A stretch of DNA of 64,000 bases, from NCBI GenBank assembly GCA_002914845.1, contig JXTC01000422.1, positions 34,413 through 98,412 on the forward strand. Reading direction: 5' to 3'. Origin of the DNA: Trema orientale (lineage: Eukaryota > Streptophyta > Magnoliopsida > Rosales > Cannabaceae). The notes beneath the pieces are model-generated. The model saw only the letters and a list, made by a program, of their open reading frames with translations. It made no database searches and was not told where the DNA came from. This document shows, one piece after another, positions 13,042 through 25,592 of this stretch. Every line of letters begins with the position of its first letter. Position 1 is the first letter of the stretch. A program made the position numbers and the translations under genes.

Positions 13042-15450
13042 CGCATCGCGTTGCAATTATTTGCTTTCAACGTCAATTTCCTAGCACTGTTTTTGTGTAT
13101 CTTTATACACATTAGTTATTGTGTTCACTGCTCCCCAAAAAAGATTGGCGTTAATGTTTTTTTAGCTCATTTTAATCAGTTGTAAATGCAAATTTAAGAA
13201 ACAAGCATAATATTAGGTTTGTTTGTTAGCATTTGGTTTCTCCAATGCAGTTCAATTTTGTGTGCCAAATTAGGCTTATGTTATACCCAAGGCCTAGTAA
13301 TATGGCTTATTATTAGTATAAATAAAATTAGAGAATTGGATTATGCTACAAATCGTACCAATTATTCACTTTTTTAATACTTTAATGTGGTATGTGATTT
13401 GTTATAGTTTGATTAGTGAATTAAAACTTAGTAGTTTAGTAACATTTACCAACTAAATGTTGAATAATCACATGCCAGTGGTTTAAAAAAAAAAGGTGAA
13501 ATAATAGGTGGATCTTTAGCATTATCTTGTCATGCGATAATGATTGCATTTGAAATATCTTGGGCCCCATAGCATAATTAATAGACTATTTATAAAAAAT
13601 TGTCACCTTATTTTAAGAAACGGCTACTGTTTTTGATCTATTTATGAATGTCCCTTATATATATACATATATATATATATGGTTTCCATTCCAATAGGTA
13701 GTTTTTTTCTTTTTTTTTTAACCTATCTATAGGTATGTTTTTTCTAGCTGTTGGATCATAATCTAACGGCTATCATAATTTGGATAGTTGGAAAAAAAAT
13801 AAAAATCGATACTTTTCTCTCTCCAACTTTTATGATGAAATGATGTGCATGATCAATTTTAGTTGGACAAAATAATACCTATAAATAGGTATTGAAAAAA
13901 ATACTTAATAGATTACTGTCCATATATATATATATATTGCAAAATAGCCATTTTCTAGTAGATCAATTTTTTGTATGTCAAACTTCATTAGTACATCAGT
14001 ACGTATTATTATATTAATTATATATCGGTATATAAATTTTTGTTTATAAATATATGGGTTTCTATCACTTTTACATATAAAAAACTAAAAGAATTATGAA
14101 AATACGGAACTCATACCTTTTTCAAATTTTTATACAGTTTTTATTAGAAAGATATCATTTTATAAAAAATATTTAGAAAAATATTATTTTTTTAAATAGT
14201 TACTAGTTACCAATTATATACCAGTTATAAATACCTTTGGTTACTAGTTATCAGTTTCTGGAAACTGGTTACTATAAACTAGTTATTATTTTAAAAAATA
14301 GTATTTTTCTAAATAATTTTTAAAAAATAGTATTTATCTAATAAAAATCGTACTGTACCTTGAAAAAACTTAAACCATCGTATTTTTCAAATTTTTTGCT
14401 AAATTGCCGTATAATGTCTAATTTTATCTAAATATATCAATTTCAGTAGCGCGATTGTTATGTGTTAGTATATGAATTTATATTAATATTAAGTTTTATT
14501 AGTATATAAGTTCTTTTTTATTTTTCATAAACCAATAAACTGATATAAATATTCAAAAATTGACATATTTTTTTGCCTTGATTAATTCGGCCATTTCGCA
14601 AAATTGTTTTGATAAATTCGGCCATTTTTAAAACTTGAACCTAAAATCAGGCAATTTGGCTAAGAAGCCCCACGTTTATTCATAGACCATAACCTCCTAG
14701 ATCATTTGGTAACCCAGTTAAGATGTACCTAAAGTGTCTTAAGAATTTAGAGGCGAGGAAATTTGATTTTATACAGCAAAATTTCAGAAAATATTTAAAT
14801 TCTTTGAAAAATCTCGAATTTATTTTAAAATATGACTTTTTAAATATTTAAAAAAGTACCACTTTTTATCAATTCATCAGGTACTTCAGGTAATTGGTCA
14901 AATTACTTGAAATAATTAGATTCATAAAATCTCAAGTAACTCAATTAGTTACCTGAAGTAATCTGGCTAGTTACCTCAAGTACTGTTGAAAAATATAAAT
15001 TTTAAAAAAAAAGTGCTAGTTTCTAAATTGTTTTTATAAATGGTATTTCTATAGAATGACATTTTTAAAATGTCAATAATTTTTCAAAAAAATAGCCCAC
15101 GTGGAACTTTTCAATTTTTGGACTTTGGGCCTAAATTTTTGTTAGAAGCCTTTGGAGAGACGTTGACATAACTAGCAGTAATTTTGACTAAAATAAATTT
15201 TTTAGAATGTTTTGAAAAAAAATGACTTTTCTAGCAATATTTTAGTGTTTTGTGATCCTGTATGACAGAGGATCATACAATTTGTGACTATTGATTAGTC
15301 CTTAAAAAATCACAATTTTATAGTCACAAATTATGTGACTTCTCGTCACACAATTTGTGACACTACTAGTAATGTGAATTTGAAAAAGACTACTAAAAGT
15401 CATTTTGTGCCAAATTAGTAGAAATTTACAGCTTCTTTAAAAAACCTATA
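13042..15450. other. Gene-free AT-rich region downstream of PARP2
   Basis: PARP2 3' region followed by repeats: the TA-flanked MITE at 13681-13921, TTACCAGTTA-type internal repeats near 14200-14300, a block of the GGCCATTT dispersed family near 14570-14660, and the first copy of a dispersed family built on GTTACCTGAAGTAATT-like palindromic words at about 14740-15120. I see no protein or RNA gene. Confidence 0.5.
13681..13921 (+). mobile_element. (TA)n-inserted MITE, copy A
   Basis: A 241-bp element embedded in a TATATA tract on both sides. It starts GGTTTCCATTCCAATAGGTA; its right end read in reverse is GGACAGTAATCTATTAAGTA, an imperfect terminal inverted repeat. The interior carries ACCTATCTATAGGTAT, a GTTGGATCATAATCTAACGG block and the mirror ACCTATAAATAGGTAT. 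Three other family members in the window share this layout (19018, 36777, 43588). No coding capacity. Confidence 0.75.
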
Positions 15451-15617
15451 GGGCTCGTTTGGGATAACTTTTACTTCTTAAAGTAAAAGTAAAAGATCTT
15501 CCTATAAAAGATGGTGGGTCTATGCTTCTTTAGAAAGATCTTTTGAATAAAAGAAGATTTTTAAAAAATTCATGCAAACATTTCTAAAAGATCTTTGAAA
15601 GCTACACCAAACCGGCC
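15451..15617. mobile_element. Tourist-like MITE, diverged copy
   Basis: 167 bp from GGGCTCGTTTGGGATAACTT to CCAAACCGGCC, with AAGTAAAAG and AAAGATCTT words inside, like the cleaner copy in UTP14 intron 10 (34812-35002). Both flanks are TATA, so a short target duplication cannot be delimited exactly. Assignment to the PIF/Harbinger group rests on the termini. Confidence 0.6.
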
Positions 15618-18600
15618 TATATATACATTGCGAGGGAGAAATGCACTTTTGTGGAATGTAATAAGAGATGGTGTTAATTTCTCCATTGATTATCAGTCTA
15701 GAATCCCTAAGCCAACTTTAGAAATAATTTTGACTGTTTGATTGTACCAATGGCTATGTTTTGCTTGAATTAAATCAATAGAGAGGGAGAGTCAAGGAAG
15801 GTCGTAATTTTCTTTTCAATGGTTGTTAGTCTTCATTTTGATTCGATTATTTGCATAGAAAGATTTAAATAAAGTGAAGTTATCCGATTTTTCCAATTGA
15901 ATGGCTTTTGCTTTGCTGATCTATAATGAGTTTTTTTAAGTTCGAAGTTTTTATTTTTTATCTCTAGCTGATAATTCAACTTTTCCACAAAGCTGCAACG
16001 TAGCAACTAGAAGAAAAAAAAAAAAAAGTAAATAATTAACGGACAATGTGAGACTTTTCATTTTTCACAGTGAAAATTACACGTAATACTTGTCTTTTAA
16101 AACTTATTTCAAAAATATTTATTTTTAAAACTTCTTTCAAAAATACCCGTTTTTATGGTCCACATTTCATATGAAAAATATGAGTGGTTTACATTTAAAA
16201 TGTAAATTTTATCTATGAGGTTCACAGTTTATGTGTAAAATATGAACGGTACATATTTTAAAATGTGTGCTAATTTTTAATGTAAGTTTTATTCATGAAT
16301 TATAGATTACGGTATACATTTAATGCATGAAATATATACCGCAGTGTTAAGGCATAAATTAGCTATGTAATTAAGTTACTTTGTAATTCCTTTTTCCTAT
16401 TTTCTCCTCTTGTATTACTCTACCTCCACGTGTAGAGTTTGTTACAACAGATTTCCCTTCTGAGTAATATAATAGCTGGTGTTGTCTCAGCTCAGCAACC
16501 AACTAGACAGCTACACCATTCTCTCTCTACCTTCTTCAACCTTTGGATATGCTACTGCACTAAATCCTTCTCACGGTATACATTTCTCCAAAAAAATAGG
16601 TATAAAAACGGATATTTATTAAATAAAAATAAAAAAAATATTTATGAAAATATAGTTTTAAAAACGGATATTTATGAACTTTTCCCTTTTTCACACTCAT
16701 AAAGGTGTACTGAAAGGCCCTATCTTGAGAATGATTGATTACTCATCACTTTTGAAATTCTATTTATGCTCTTACAAATATGATGTCAGTTTGCCTCAAT
16801 TATTAGAAATGTTGTGCTAATTTGCCTCAACTAGTAGACAATTTTAGGTATAATTATTTTTTTTTAAAAAAAAGTACACAAATTTTTACCTATCAAATAT
16901 CGAGGCCCATTAAATAAAACGAAGAAATAGAATTAAAAAAGGGTAGTCAAATGGCCGAATTTTGAATTAGAGTTTGCAAAATGGCCTTTTTCAAATACTG
17001 TGAAAAAATGGCTGAATTTTGAAAATTATTAAAAAATGATCGTTTTTCATATTTAGTATATCAAAATATATTGACTTATTTAAAAAAAAAATTGATAACT
17101 TTATAAAAAATTAATTCACTTTATAAAAAATAGATCAACTGAAAAATGATCCATTATCAAAATAAAATTATAAAGCGGCCATTTATTAAATAAGTGTAGA
17201 AAGGGGCCATTTATTAAATTGATTTGAGAAAAAAGGCCATTTCTTATAAAATTCTTTATTTATCATATTTGCATAAACCCTAGAAATTGAGAGCATTTTA
17301 TGCAGTTGAAATCAAGAATGATAGGAAAGAAATATGGAGAATTTTCACAATGGCATACCTAAGAAATGTCATTTATTCAGTAAAACCCTTTTAATCAAGA
17401 ATATTTCTAAAAATACATAAATTTCTAATGTTGTATGCTAATTGGGATAAACTAATGCAGTAATTGCATAAATTGGGATAAATCACCACATTTATAAAAA
17501 TGAGGCACATAGGCGAAATTTCAAATAAGTCAATAACAACTCTCAGCAAAAGTTAGAAGACGAATGGTACACCTAAAAGCAAATACTATTTATCTTTGGC
17601 AACGATGAGATCACTTTAAACCACACATTACGGTGCCAATACTATTTTTATTCTACATTTGACACGTTAGTATTATTGGAAAATTGTCACTCTTATAAAT
17701 ATTAATGCAATACTTGCATATATTACTACATTACAAAGAATTGATCGCACAATTGTCATTCTTATAAATATTAATACATCACAAATAATTGACCATGGAT
17801 GAGATTATAGTTTTATATTCGCTTATGTCTTTGTAACTATTTTATTTTCCGCAACTTTCAGACTTAGTCCTACAGGACGGCCCGTGAAAGATAAGTCCAC
17901 TTATATTTCATGTTGTGATGGATACGACATACCAAAACATAGTGTCGTATTCATGTTGGTCTATATTTAAATACTTTAAGTTATGCACGGCCTATATACA
18001 CAGTTATATCTTGTCCTATACTCGTATTATATTCATGCTTTTGTTAAGCTCATTTTATGCAAGGCACAACAAACTCATATCAGAATTAATTGCCAACTTT
18101 TAATTGCCAATTAATATATTTCTACAAATGAATAAATCTATTAATATCAATTCAAGTGTGAGACTTAGAACTAATTTTTATTTAGTTATTATCTCTTCCA
18201 CTAATAATTTTGTATAATTGATTATCATGTTATTAATTTTAAAAATAATAACAATGTTTTAAGTAATAATAAAATATTTTTTTAGTTATATAATATCGTG
18301 CTTTTCATGCTAGGTCATGTCATGCTCGTGCTCAAGATCGTATCATATTTTATTGTGGCTTATAGTATCTAAAAACATAAACTCAACATAACCCAACACC
18401 TCGTGTCGTACTTGACACATCCTAATATCACATCGTGTTGTACTGTGCTTGGCACGAAGTCATCATGCCTAATAGGTGGCCGCCCCATTTGACATCTCTA
18501 TTTAGTCCCTTTATTGCGTTTATACAATGGTTTAGAGTAATGAAATATCTTGAACTTATCATCTCTCTACAAATATTGTCTTGAATTATATTTTGCACAA

Positions 18601-21600
18601 CTGATAGTCTTTGAACTTTTTCAACATACTATTCCATTTAAAAGTTAAAAACTAAATTAAAATTAAAGGACAAAGTTAGAATTTTACTGAAAAAGAAAAC
18701 CTAAAATTATATTAAAGGTCTCAAATAGGGCTATGTTGCTGCCCCTATTTAAATTTAAAACCCACCTACAGTATTTCTAAAACTACTGTCCACCCACCCT
18801 ATTTAAATTTAGATATGATATACATCTATGTATTCCTAGATTATCCCTCGATTTAATTTTCTACTTTCTTTTCTGACCAATTCTTTTTATAGTTATCTGC
18901 CCATTCTCTTTTCATCTTGTTTTGCTCGTATAGACCTCAAAATCTCTCTCTACGGTGAACTTGGAATGTAAACATAATTATTCTTAATTTGATTATCACC
19001 TATTATATATATATATAGGTTGCCAATCCAATGGATATATTTTTTCTTTTTACCTATGTGTAGGTATTTTTTTCCCTAACTGTTTGATCATCATCTAATA
19101 GTGATCCAACGGCTATAATGAAGTGCATGAAAAGACGTGTATCATTAATGTCATTTCTCTTTCTTATTTTTTATTATAAAAAAATATGTATGATAAATTT
19201 TCATTAGACAAAATAATACTTATGTATAGGTAAAAAAAAATACCGACTTTATTGGTGCCCATATATATACAGATATGTATGCATATATATAAAATAAAAT
19301 TAAGGCTTGTTTCCAATTAAAATGTATTGATTTTTTTTCTCCTCGTACCTTTTGAGATGAAAAACCCAATTCTCGTCATTCCTCGATATAAGGATGGCTA
19401 ATAAGGATAATATGTATTAATTTCCAAAATTCAGTCTCTTCTTAAAAGATCAATGTAATGATTTCTATTTCATCAAAGAAAAATTATTACATTAACGGGA
19501 AGATTTAAAAGAAATAAGAAATCGTAGGCAATACTTGGTAGGAAGGAAAATGGAGAGAAAAGGAAAGGTCAGTGAGAAAAGTAAAAGAAAAATACCAAAA
19601 AAAAAGTACATGTAAAAATAGAGAGAAAAAAGTACTAGTGGGACCTACACATAAAATTTCCTTGCAAAAAAGAGGGAAAATGGGAAAAAAAAAACTTATT
19701 TAAATAATGAGTAGACTTGAATTTACTAATATATCTTTACACATTAATTTTAAAGTATCAATATTATGAGCAAAATAGGCATTACAAAATAAACTAGTTT
19801 CTTTCCTCCCTATATACCAAATAATTATAGGGGAAGTATATTTTTCTTTCTGTTCGGCATATTTTTCGCTCAATCCAATTTTCTTTCATTTCTACCAACA
19901 TAGCCTTAAATGTGAAAAGAGTAAAAAGTCCCAGTACATGTGAAATTAGTGCAATGAGTTCATGGCAGTGTGAAATTGAAACAAGATTATATAATTATTT
20001 TTGGTAGCGAAACATTCAAAAAGAAAAAATACAAATAAGAAGTTGGGGAAGAAGAAAGATAACTGAAGTGGAATGATAACTACATATTGCAATGAAAAAT
20101 GAAAAAGAAAAATCAACGAAAACAATTCATCAAGAGTATGTAGTATTTTATTTGAGATGACATATAAATGAAAAAAGGTAGACAAATAGGAGAGTTTTTA
20201 TTTAGGGTAAAATACCTTACAGTCCTCTCATTTTTGTTGAAAGTAGTTTTTTATCATTTTATATTTGAAATTTTGCCTACACGACCAAATTTTTAAATAT
20301 GTGTCATTTGCCTAATTTTTACATATATTCTGTTATTTTGCTCCAATTAGCAGATGATGTTAACAAAAATATCATTTTGCCCGCCAAATATCGAGACTAA
20401 TTAAATAAGAAGGAATAAAGGAGATAAAATTATTATATTTTCAAATTTTCATAAAAATTCGGAAAGAAAATTTAACAGTTAAATCGAGAATTATGGGAAA
20501 TTTTTCAATAATCTCATTTGCATAAAATTATATTCTAGTTTAAATGAAAATTATTTTTAATGATAATATAAAAGTGAAGGGGCAAACTAGCACTAAATTT
20601 TTAAAAATTTTGGGGCAAAACAATATTGTATTTGGGAAAAAAGGGATAAACTGACATTATATCTGCAAAAAATGGGGCAAGTGGACTAAATTTAAAATGT
20701 GACGAATAAACGACTACTATTAGCAAAAGTTAGGTGCGTTACGGGTACTTTGTCCAAATTAGAACCACGAGCCATTAAACAAAATAAAATAAAAAATATA
20801 TTTTTTCTGGGGAAAAAAAAAAAAAAACAGAAAGTACCTGAAACTGAACACAATTGCTTGCAATCATTTAAAACTTTATTGCCAATTTAACTTGTACCTG
20901 AAAATTAGAGAGTGCACACCTGCCTTCAATAGCTACCTCTTGCAAACAAAAAATTATTTTACGTTTTGCTCTAAAATAACGCGTTAAAACTATTTAGAAC
21001 GAAAAAAAATAGTTGTCCATTAGATTAGATTGAGGTGAGATGACCCGCTGTAGAATTTCCGTCAAAAATCATATCCAGCAGCGACAAAAAAGGAAGAACA
21101 AATAGAGAAGATGCTGAAAAATGAGAGTATCTTCGACTACAACTGAAGTCCCTTCTTATTTTTTTCCTGAGGTGGCGAGGTCGCTATTTTTCTTTTACCG
21201 GAAGGAGAAGAGTGTTTTCCTCTTGTTATAATTTGATACCTAAAATAATATCTTTTTTTTAAAAAAAAAAATCGGTGAAATTTCTCTTTTGCCCTCCAAT
21301 TTTAACATAGTTAGACTTTCGGATGGATGGTAGTACACTGTAAGTTCAATGGCATTGTTGGTACAAAATAAAGTTCAGAGACTATTTATAAAGAGAAGAA
21401 AATTTGACCTCTCATATTGTACTACACAATTAAAGCATATAGTGACATACATATGAAAAGTTCATTTCTTCGTAATTCCTTCATTAACAATCGAATGAAG
21501 ACAAACCGATAAACATTTCATTTATCAAATATATAAATCCAGTTAATGGAGTTACTTATAAATAAATAATTTTTTTTTTCTCTCAAATGCATGTGCATAT

Positions 21601-21700
21601 TGTGATATCGACACATATAGATGCATGCTGCAAAACTAAAAAGATGACAGATTAAACAATTGAGACACGTATAATTTTTTTAACCTATATAAATATGTAC
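15618..21700. other. Gene-free repeat-rich region
   Basis: AT-rich DNA with blocks related to other places in the window. 16060-16330 and 16590-16690 resemble 38690-39000. 16940-17250 is a copy of the GGCCATTTATTAAAT-type family also seen near 26360 and 27880. Around 18300-18500 the sequence ends, on the minus strand, with TAGAGATGTCAAATGGGGCG, a possible hAT terminus without a found partner. The MITE copy B is at 19018-19260. No reading frame here looks like a protein I recognise. Confidence 0.5.
19018..19260 (+). mobile_element. (TA)n-inserted MITE, copy B
   Basis: 243 bp between two TATATA tracts. It begins GGTTGCCAATCCAATGG and ends TTATTGGTGCCC; the reversed end GGGCACCAATAAAGTCGG is an imperfect match to the left end. 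The interior holds ACCTATGTGTAGGTAT, the GTGATCCAACGGCTATAATG block and CTTATGTATAGGTAAAA, shared with copies A, C and D. Confidence 0.75.
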
Positions 21701-23760
21701 GTGTAAATATATAGAGGATGGAAAGGATAAAAAGAGAACGAGAGAGAGAATACAGCAGCACTGGCAAATTTCAATGGACACTCAAGTACGTTTTTGTAGT
21801 GTTGCTGTTCTTTAGTTTAGAGGGAAAGTCAAAGAAATCCATCGAGTAGAGGTGGAATTTAACTTGGTGGGACTAGGGAGCATGATTGAGTCACAAAAGC
21901 GCTTGAAACAGATACATGAGTGTATGACCAAATAAAACATTTACTGCACAGCCTCAAGTGCAGGGTGCACACGCCAGTATTTATATCCCTAGATTTCATT
22001 ATGACCTCATCCAGAATCTATGCTCTTCTCCCACAAGGCAATTTTCCTCATTTAATACCTCACTCTACATGGTTTAAACCTTTTTTCTCTCTTTGTCTAA
22101 TTTTTTAAGGCCACTCTTGAAATCTCTCACTCTCTCTACATGGCCCTCACCTACTCTATTAATGCTCTCCATTTAGACTTGAGCATTAGTCCATGGTCTT
22201 TAAATATCCTAGCAAAATGGGAAAGGAGGGGTAGGAGGGAGCCATAGAACAACCGTGCTTGTTCTATTGATAGATAAGGAGGTGTGTGATAAGTAAGGAA
22301 ACTGCTAAAACATGATATAGCTCAACTAGAAATAGTTATTTGACCACATTAAAGTAAAGTAATAGAGTTGAGAGCGTCGTTGCATCACAACTTTCTATTT
22401 TTATAAATCTCATAATAAAATGCATAAAATTAGATATCTATTATTAGTTATATATATCAAATTAAAATTATACTACAATTATTGTGATAAAGTAATATTA
22501 AAGGTTACATACTTGGCCTAATAGACAAAGACAAAAGAACCAAGTTCAAATCTTTGGAGGCATTAATTAATCTTATTAAGAAAATTATAATATTAATAAA
22601 ATAAAGCATTGCAATCATATTGCACAAATATCTAAATTGCTCTACCGCACTGAATTCCACACAATAACATTAGCCTATTAGGCCAATGCTGGAAAAGCTA
22701 CATAGGTGATGTACATACTGAGGAGTCTAAGTCCTATCTTCTCTCGCACAGCACAGCAAGGAAGTAACAAACAAAACTTAAAGACCCCATATTGCTCTGT
22801 TTTCTTGACGAGACCAATAGAATCTTTGCTATTCCAAAGGTTGTGGCAGTTTTTACGCCAACTTGCACGCCTGCTCTACTTGCCAAAGACCCATATTAGC
22901 TTTTTCAAAATCCATATTCGTCCCAAGCTATTAATGCTTTTTCATAACAAAGTAGAAAATGCATATAAATGTCTTATATATATATATATATATGAGCTAA
23001 TGCTTACTGGGTTTACTCTGCTTTGGCCTTTGAGGCTTGAAGACACCTTTGCTAATAGGAGCTTTGAAATTCTTGTGTCCTTATATATGAAACCACCATT
23101 AATTCTTTAGGGGTGAAAAAGAAAAAAGAAAAAGCTGATTCCTTGCTACACATAGGGAATCATATCTAAGTAGGGAGAACCCTCAATTCTCTCTCTCTCT
23201 CTCTCTAAAAAGTTCACAAATGCATGCCACTACTCAAAAACTTGTGCCCCAACACGCAAAGCCTACGTGCACTCTTACATATTCTCTTCCCTTGTTGGAC
23301 TAATGTCCCATATTTCTTCCCAAGAGAGAAAAATAAAATACATTACACAAAAAAATACAAAAGGGCAACCACAGAAGACAATCGGATGGGGTCCCACGCA
23401 GTACGTGATCTAGGACTCCCCTGCTGCCAGCAGGCTCGTGGGATTACATCACGGTGGGACCCTAGATCCTTGATCCAATGGTTATTATTGTTCTGGCCCT
23501 TTTGTAGTGAACGTAAGGCAGCAGACAAGACCCTATTTGGGTTATCCTTAGTTTTATTTGTATCTCTTTCTACTTTGAAAATTTTTATCTAGGAGTACAC
23601 ATTATATGATGGCATGGGATGGCTTGGCAGACATTGTTTCTTCTTTACCTCTCAACTAATTTCTTGAATTTACTACACCAGCTTACTCTTACCATGGCCA
23701 TTAAAGAACTACGTACCATTATATTTATTATTTGCATACATATTTAAATAGTATTTTCTC
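21701..23760. other. Region upstream of MIR164
   Basis: Less AT-rich than the DNA to its left. It contains CT-rich tracts near 22100 and 23190, a TATATA tract at 22976-22993, a strong palindrome at 23388-23463 and several open frames (for example 22706-23110) whose predicted proteins have no recognisable features. I treat it as likely promoter and distal control DNA of MIR164; that is inference from position. Confidence 0.4.
23388..23463. promoter_or_regulatory. Nested palindrome with two inverted TCP-type binding sites
   Basis: GGGTCCCAC at 23389-23397 is mirrored by GTGGGACCC at 23454-23462. Inside these, GTGAT (23405) pairs with ATCAC (23448), and CCTGCTG with CAGCAGG sits in the centre. 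The outer arms contain GGTCCCAC and GTGGGACC, which fit the plant TCP consensus GGNCCCAC / GTGGGNCC. The site is about 320 bp upstream of the MIR164 TATA box. TCP factors are known activators of MIR164 in Arabidopsis; the link here is inferred from motif and position. Confidence 0.5.
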
Positions 23761-23778
23761 TCTCTTGGATTGAGGCAC

Positions 23779-23787
23779 TATAAATAG
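23779..23787 (+). promoter_or_regulatory. TATA box of the MIR164 transcript
   Basis: TATAAATAG lies about 125 nt before the mature miRNA and fits the plant TATA consensus exactly. Transcription would then be expected to start near 23810-23820, just before a GAAGTGAAGTGAAGTGAGG stretch that would be in the 5' part of the primary transcript. No competing TATA box lies closer to the hairpin. Confidence 0.65.
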
Positions 23788-23884
23788 ATGAGCTTCATGG
23801 CCCTTCCATTTCGACAAAGCAAGCAAAACAAAGCGTGAAAGTCCTGAAGTGAAGTGAAGTGAGGTCTTTGATATATGATATGGC

Positions 23885-24038
23885 TGGTGAGTGGCTCCTT
23901 GATGGAGAAGCAGGGCACGTGCAAACAACCCAGTCCAGTCTGGCTTTGGCATGTATTTGTTTTAAACAATATTTGCTAGCCAATACTGATTTTCTTTTGC
24001 ACGCGCTCCCCTTCTCCACCACGGGTCTCTCACCTTTA
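23885..24038 (+). ncRNA. MIR164: miR164 precursor (a/b-type mature sequence)
   Basis: The mature 21-mer lies at 23903-23923 and starts TGGAGAAGCAGGGCACGTGC, identical to miR164a/b over these 20 nt with A as the last base. The star strand is at 24000-24020 (starts CACGCGCTCCCCTTCTCCAC). I paired the arms base by base: the duplex has three mismatches and one G-U pair, with exact 2-nt 3' overhangs on both strands, as Dicer-like 1 products should. The stem continues below the duplex (GGTGAG at 23886 against CTCACC at 24029), and 76 nt separate the two strands. miR164 cleaves mRNAs of NAC factors of the CUC1/CUC2, NAC1 and ORE1 group, controlling organ boundaries, lateral roots and senescence. No target gene is in this window. 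Confidence 0.96.
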
Positions 24039-24469
24039 ATTGTCTCCCTTCTACGTTACGTACCTGGAGCTCCAACTGTTGGTAATATTGCATTATTTCA
24101 GTCGGCTTATACGTTCTTTATTCTGTATATATTTTCTCTAGCAACCTTGCTTTCTAATAATGACTAGTTCATCTCGAGTAATTATATATGATAATGCCAC
24201 TGCCAAGTCTCAGCCCACCATGAATATTTTTAAGTGGTTGAAAAAAAAAATTGGTTTACTAGATATTGTTTGATTAATATATAGTCATTTTACTTTGATG
24301 GATAATCTTCTTTTGACTGCTAATGTGCTATAATATTGACTTGATCAACATGTATATATATGCCGTGTGCTATCCCGTACATTGCGATGAATTTGATACA
24401 TTAGAGAAAAAAGTAAACGTTCGGTCGACTAGTTACTATTTTACTGGTTGTCTTTTTTTTTTTTTTTTT

Positions 24470-24925
24470 NNNNNNNNNNNNNNNNNNNNNNNNNNNNNNN
24501 NNNNNNNNNNNNNNNNNNNNNNNNNNNNNNNNNNNNNNNNNNNNNNNNNNNNNNNNNNNNNNNNNNNNNNNNNNNNNNNNNNNNNNNNNNNNNNNNNNNN
24601 NNNNNNNNNNNNNNNNNNNNNNNNNNNNNNNNNNNNNNNNNNNNNNNNNNNNNNNNNNNNNNNNNNNNNNNNNNNNNNNNNNNNNNNNNNNNNNNNNNNN
24701 NNNNNNNNNNNNNNNNNNNNNNNNNNNNNNNNNNNNNNNNNNNNNNNNNNNNNNNNNNNNNNNNNNNNNNNNNNNNNNNNNNNNNNNNNNNNNNNNNNNN
24801 NNNNNNNNNNNNNNNNNNNNNNNNNNNNNNNNNNNNNNNNNNNNNNNNNNNNNNNNNNNNNNNNNNNNNNNNNNNNNNNNNNNNNNNNNNNNNNNNNNNN
24901 NNNNNNNNNNNNNNNNNNNNNNNNN
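24470..24925. other. Assembly gap
   Basis: 456 undetermined bases, preceded by a T run and followed directly by a tandem array. The gap probably marks unresolved repeat sequence; its true size may differ. Confidence 0.98.
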
Positions 24926-25592
24926 AAGGTTTCCTAAAAACCAATTTGGTTTAATTTAGTTTCCTATTAGCAGAATGTTCTGTAAGTAAGTAAATCACAG
25001 GAAACTACAAAGATTTTCTGGAAACCAGTTTAGTTTCCTTTAGCCGAATGTCCTGTATGTAAGTTAAATTATAGGAAAGCATAAAGGTTTTCAGGAAATC
25101 AGTTTAGTTTCCTTAGCCGAATATCCTGTACGTAAGTAAATTACATGAAACCACGAACATTTTCTAGAAACTATTGTGGTTTTTTTTTTTTTTTGTGCAA
25201 AATGTCCCGTAGCTAAATAAATCACAGAAAACCACAAAGGCTTCCTAGAAACCATCGTGATTTCCTTTTAGCAGAATGCCCTGTACGTAAGTAAATCATA
25301 GGAATTCACAAAGGTTTCTTGGAAACTAATTTAGTTTCCTTTTAGCGAAATGTCATATACGTAAGTAAATCACAGGAAACTACAAATGTTTCCTGAAAAT
25401 CAGTTTGGTTTCCTTTAAGCGAAATACCCTGTATGTAAGTAAATTACGAGGAAACCAGATTAGTTTCCTTTTACTATAATGTCCTTTATATAAATAAATC
25501 ATAGAAACTATAAAGGTTTACTGGAAACCAGTTTGGTTTCCTCTTAACAGAATACCATATATGCAAGTAAATCATAGGAAACCACAAATCCC
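24926..25592. repeat. Tandem array of a roughly 73-bp unit, about 9 copies
   Basis: A unit of the form GGAAACCAGTTTAGTTTCC, then TTTTAGC(A/C)GAATG(T/C)CC, then TGTACGTAAGTAAATCA, repeats with the TGTA(C/T)GTAAG anchor near 24979, 25051, 25127, 25208, 25280, 25354, 25429, 25492 and 25557. Spacing is mostly 72-76 bp, shorter in the last two units. Units differ by many substitutions, so the array is old. It touches the assembly gap, so the full array may be longer. The GGAAAC...GTTTCC part of each unit is self-complementary. Confidence 0.9.

Noticed and set aside
22706..23110. 134-codon open frame upstream of MIR164
   Set aside because: The translation runs through a TATATA tract (IYIYIY) and shows no domain or conserved pattern; more likely promoter DNA.
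23859..24167. 102-codon frame over the MIR164 hairpin
   Set aside because: It is explained by the miRNA precursor; the peptide has no recognisable features. A miRNA-encoded peptide cannot be excluded but there is no evidence.
24323..24954. Long open frames spanning the gap
   Set aside because: They consist of undetermined bases and carry no information.
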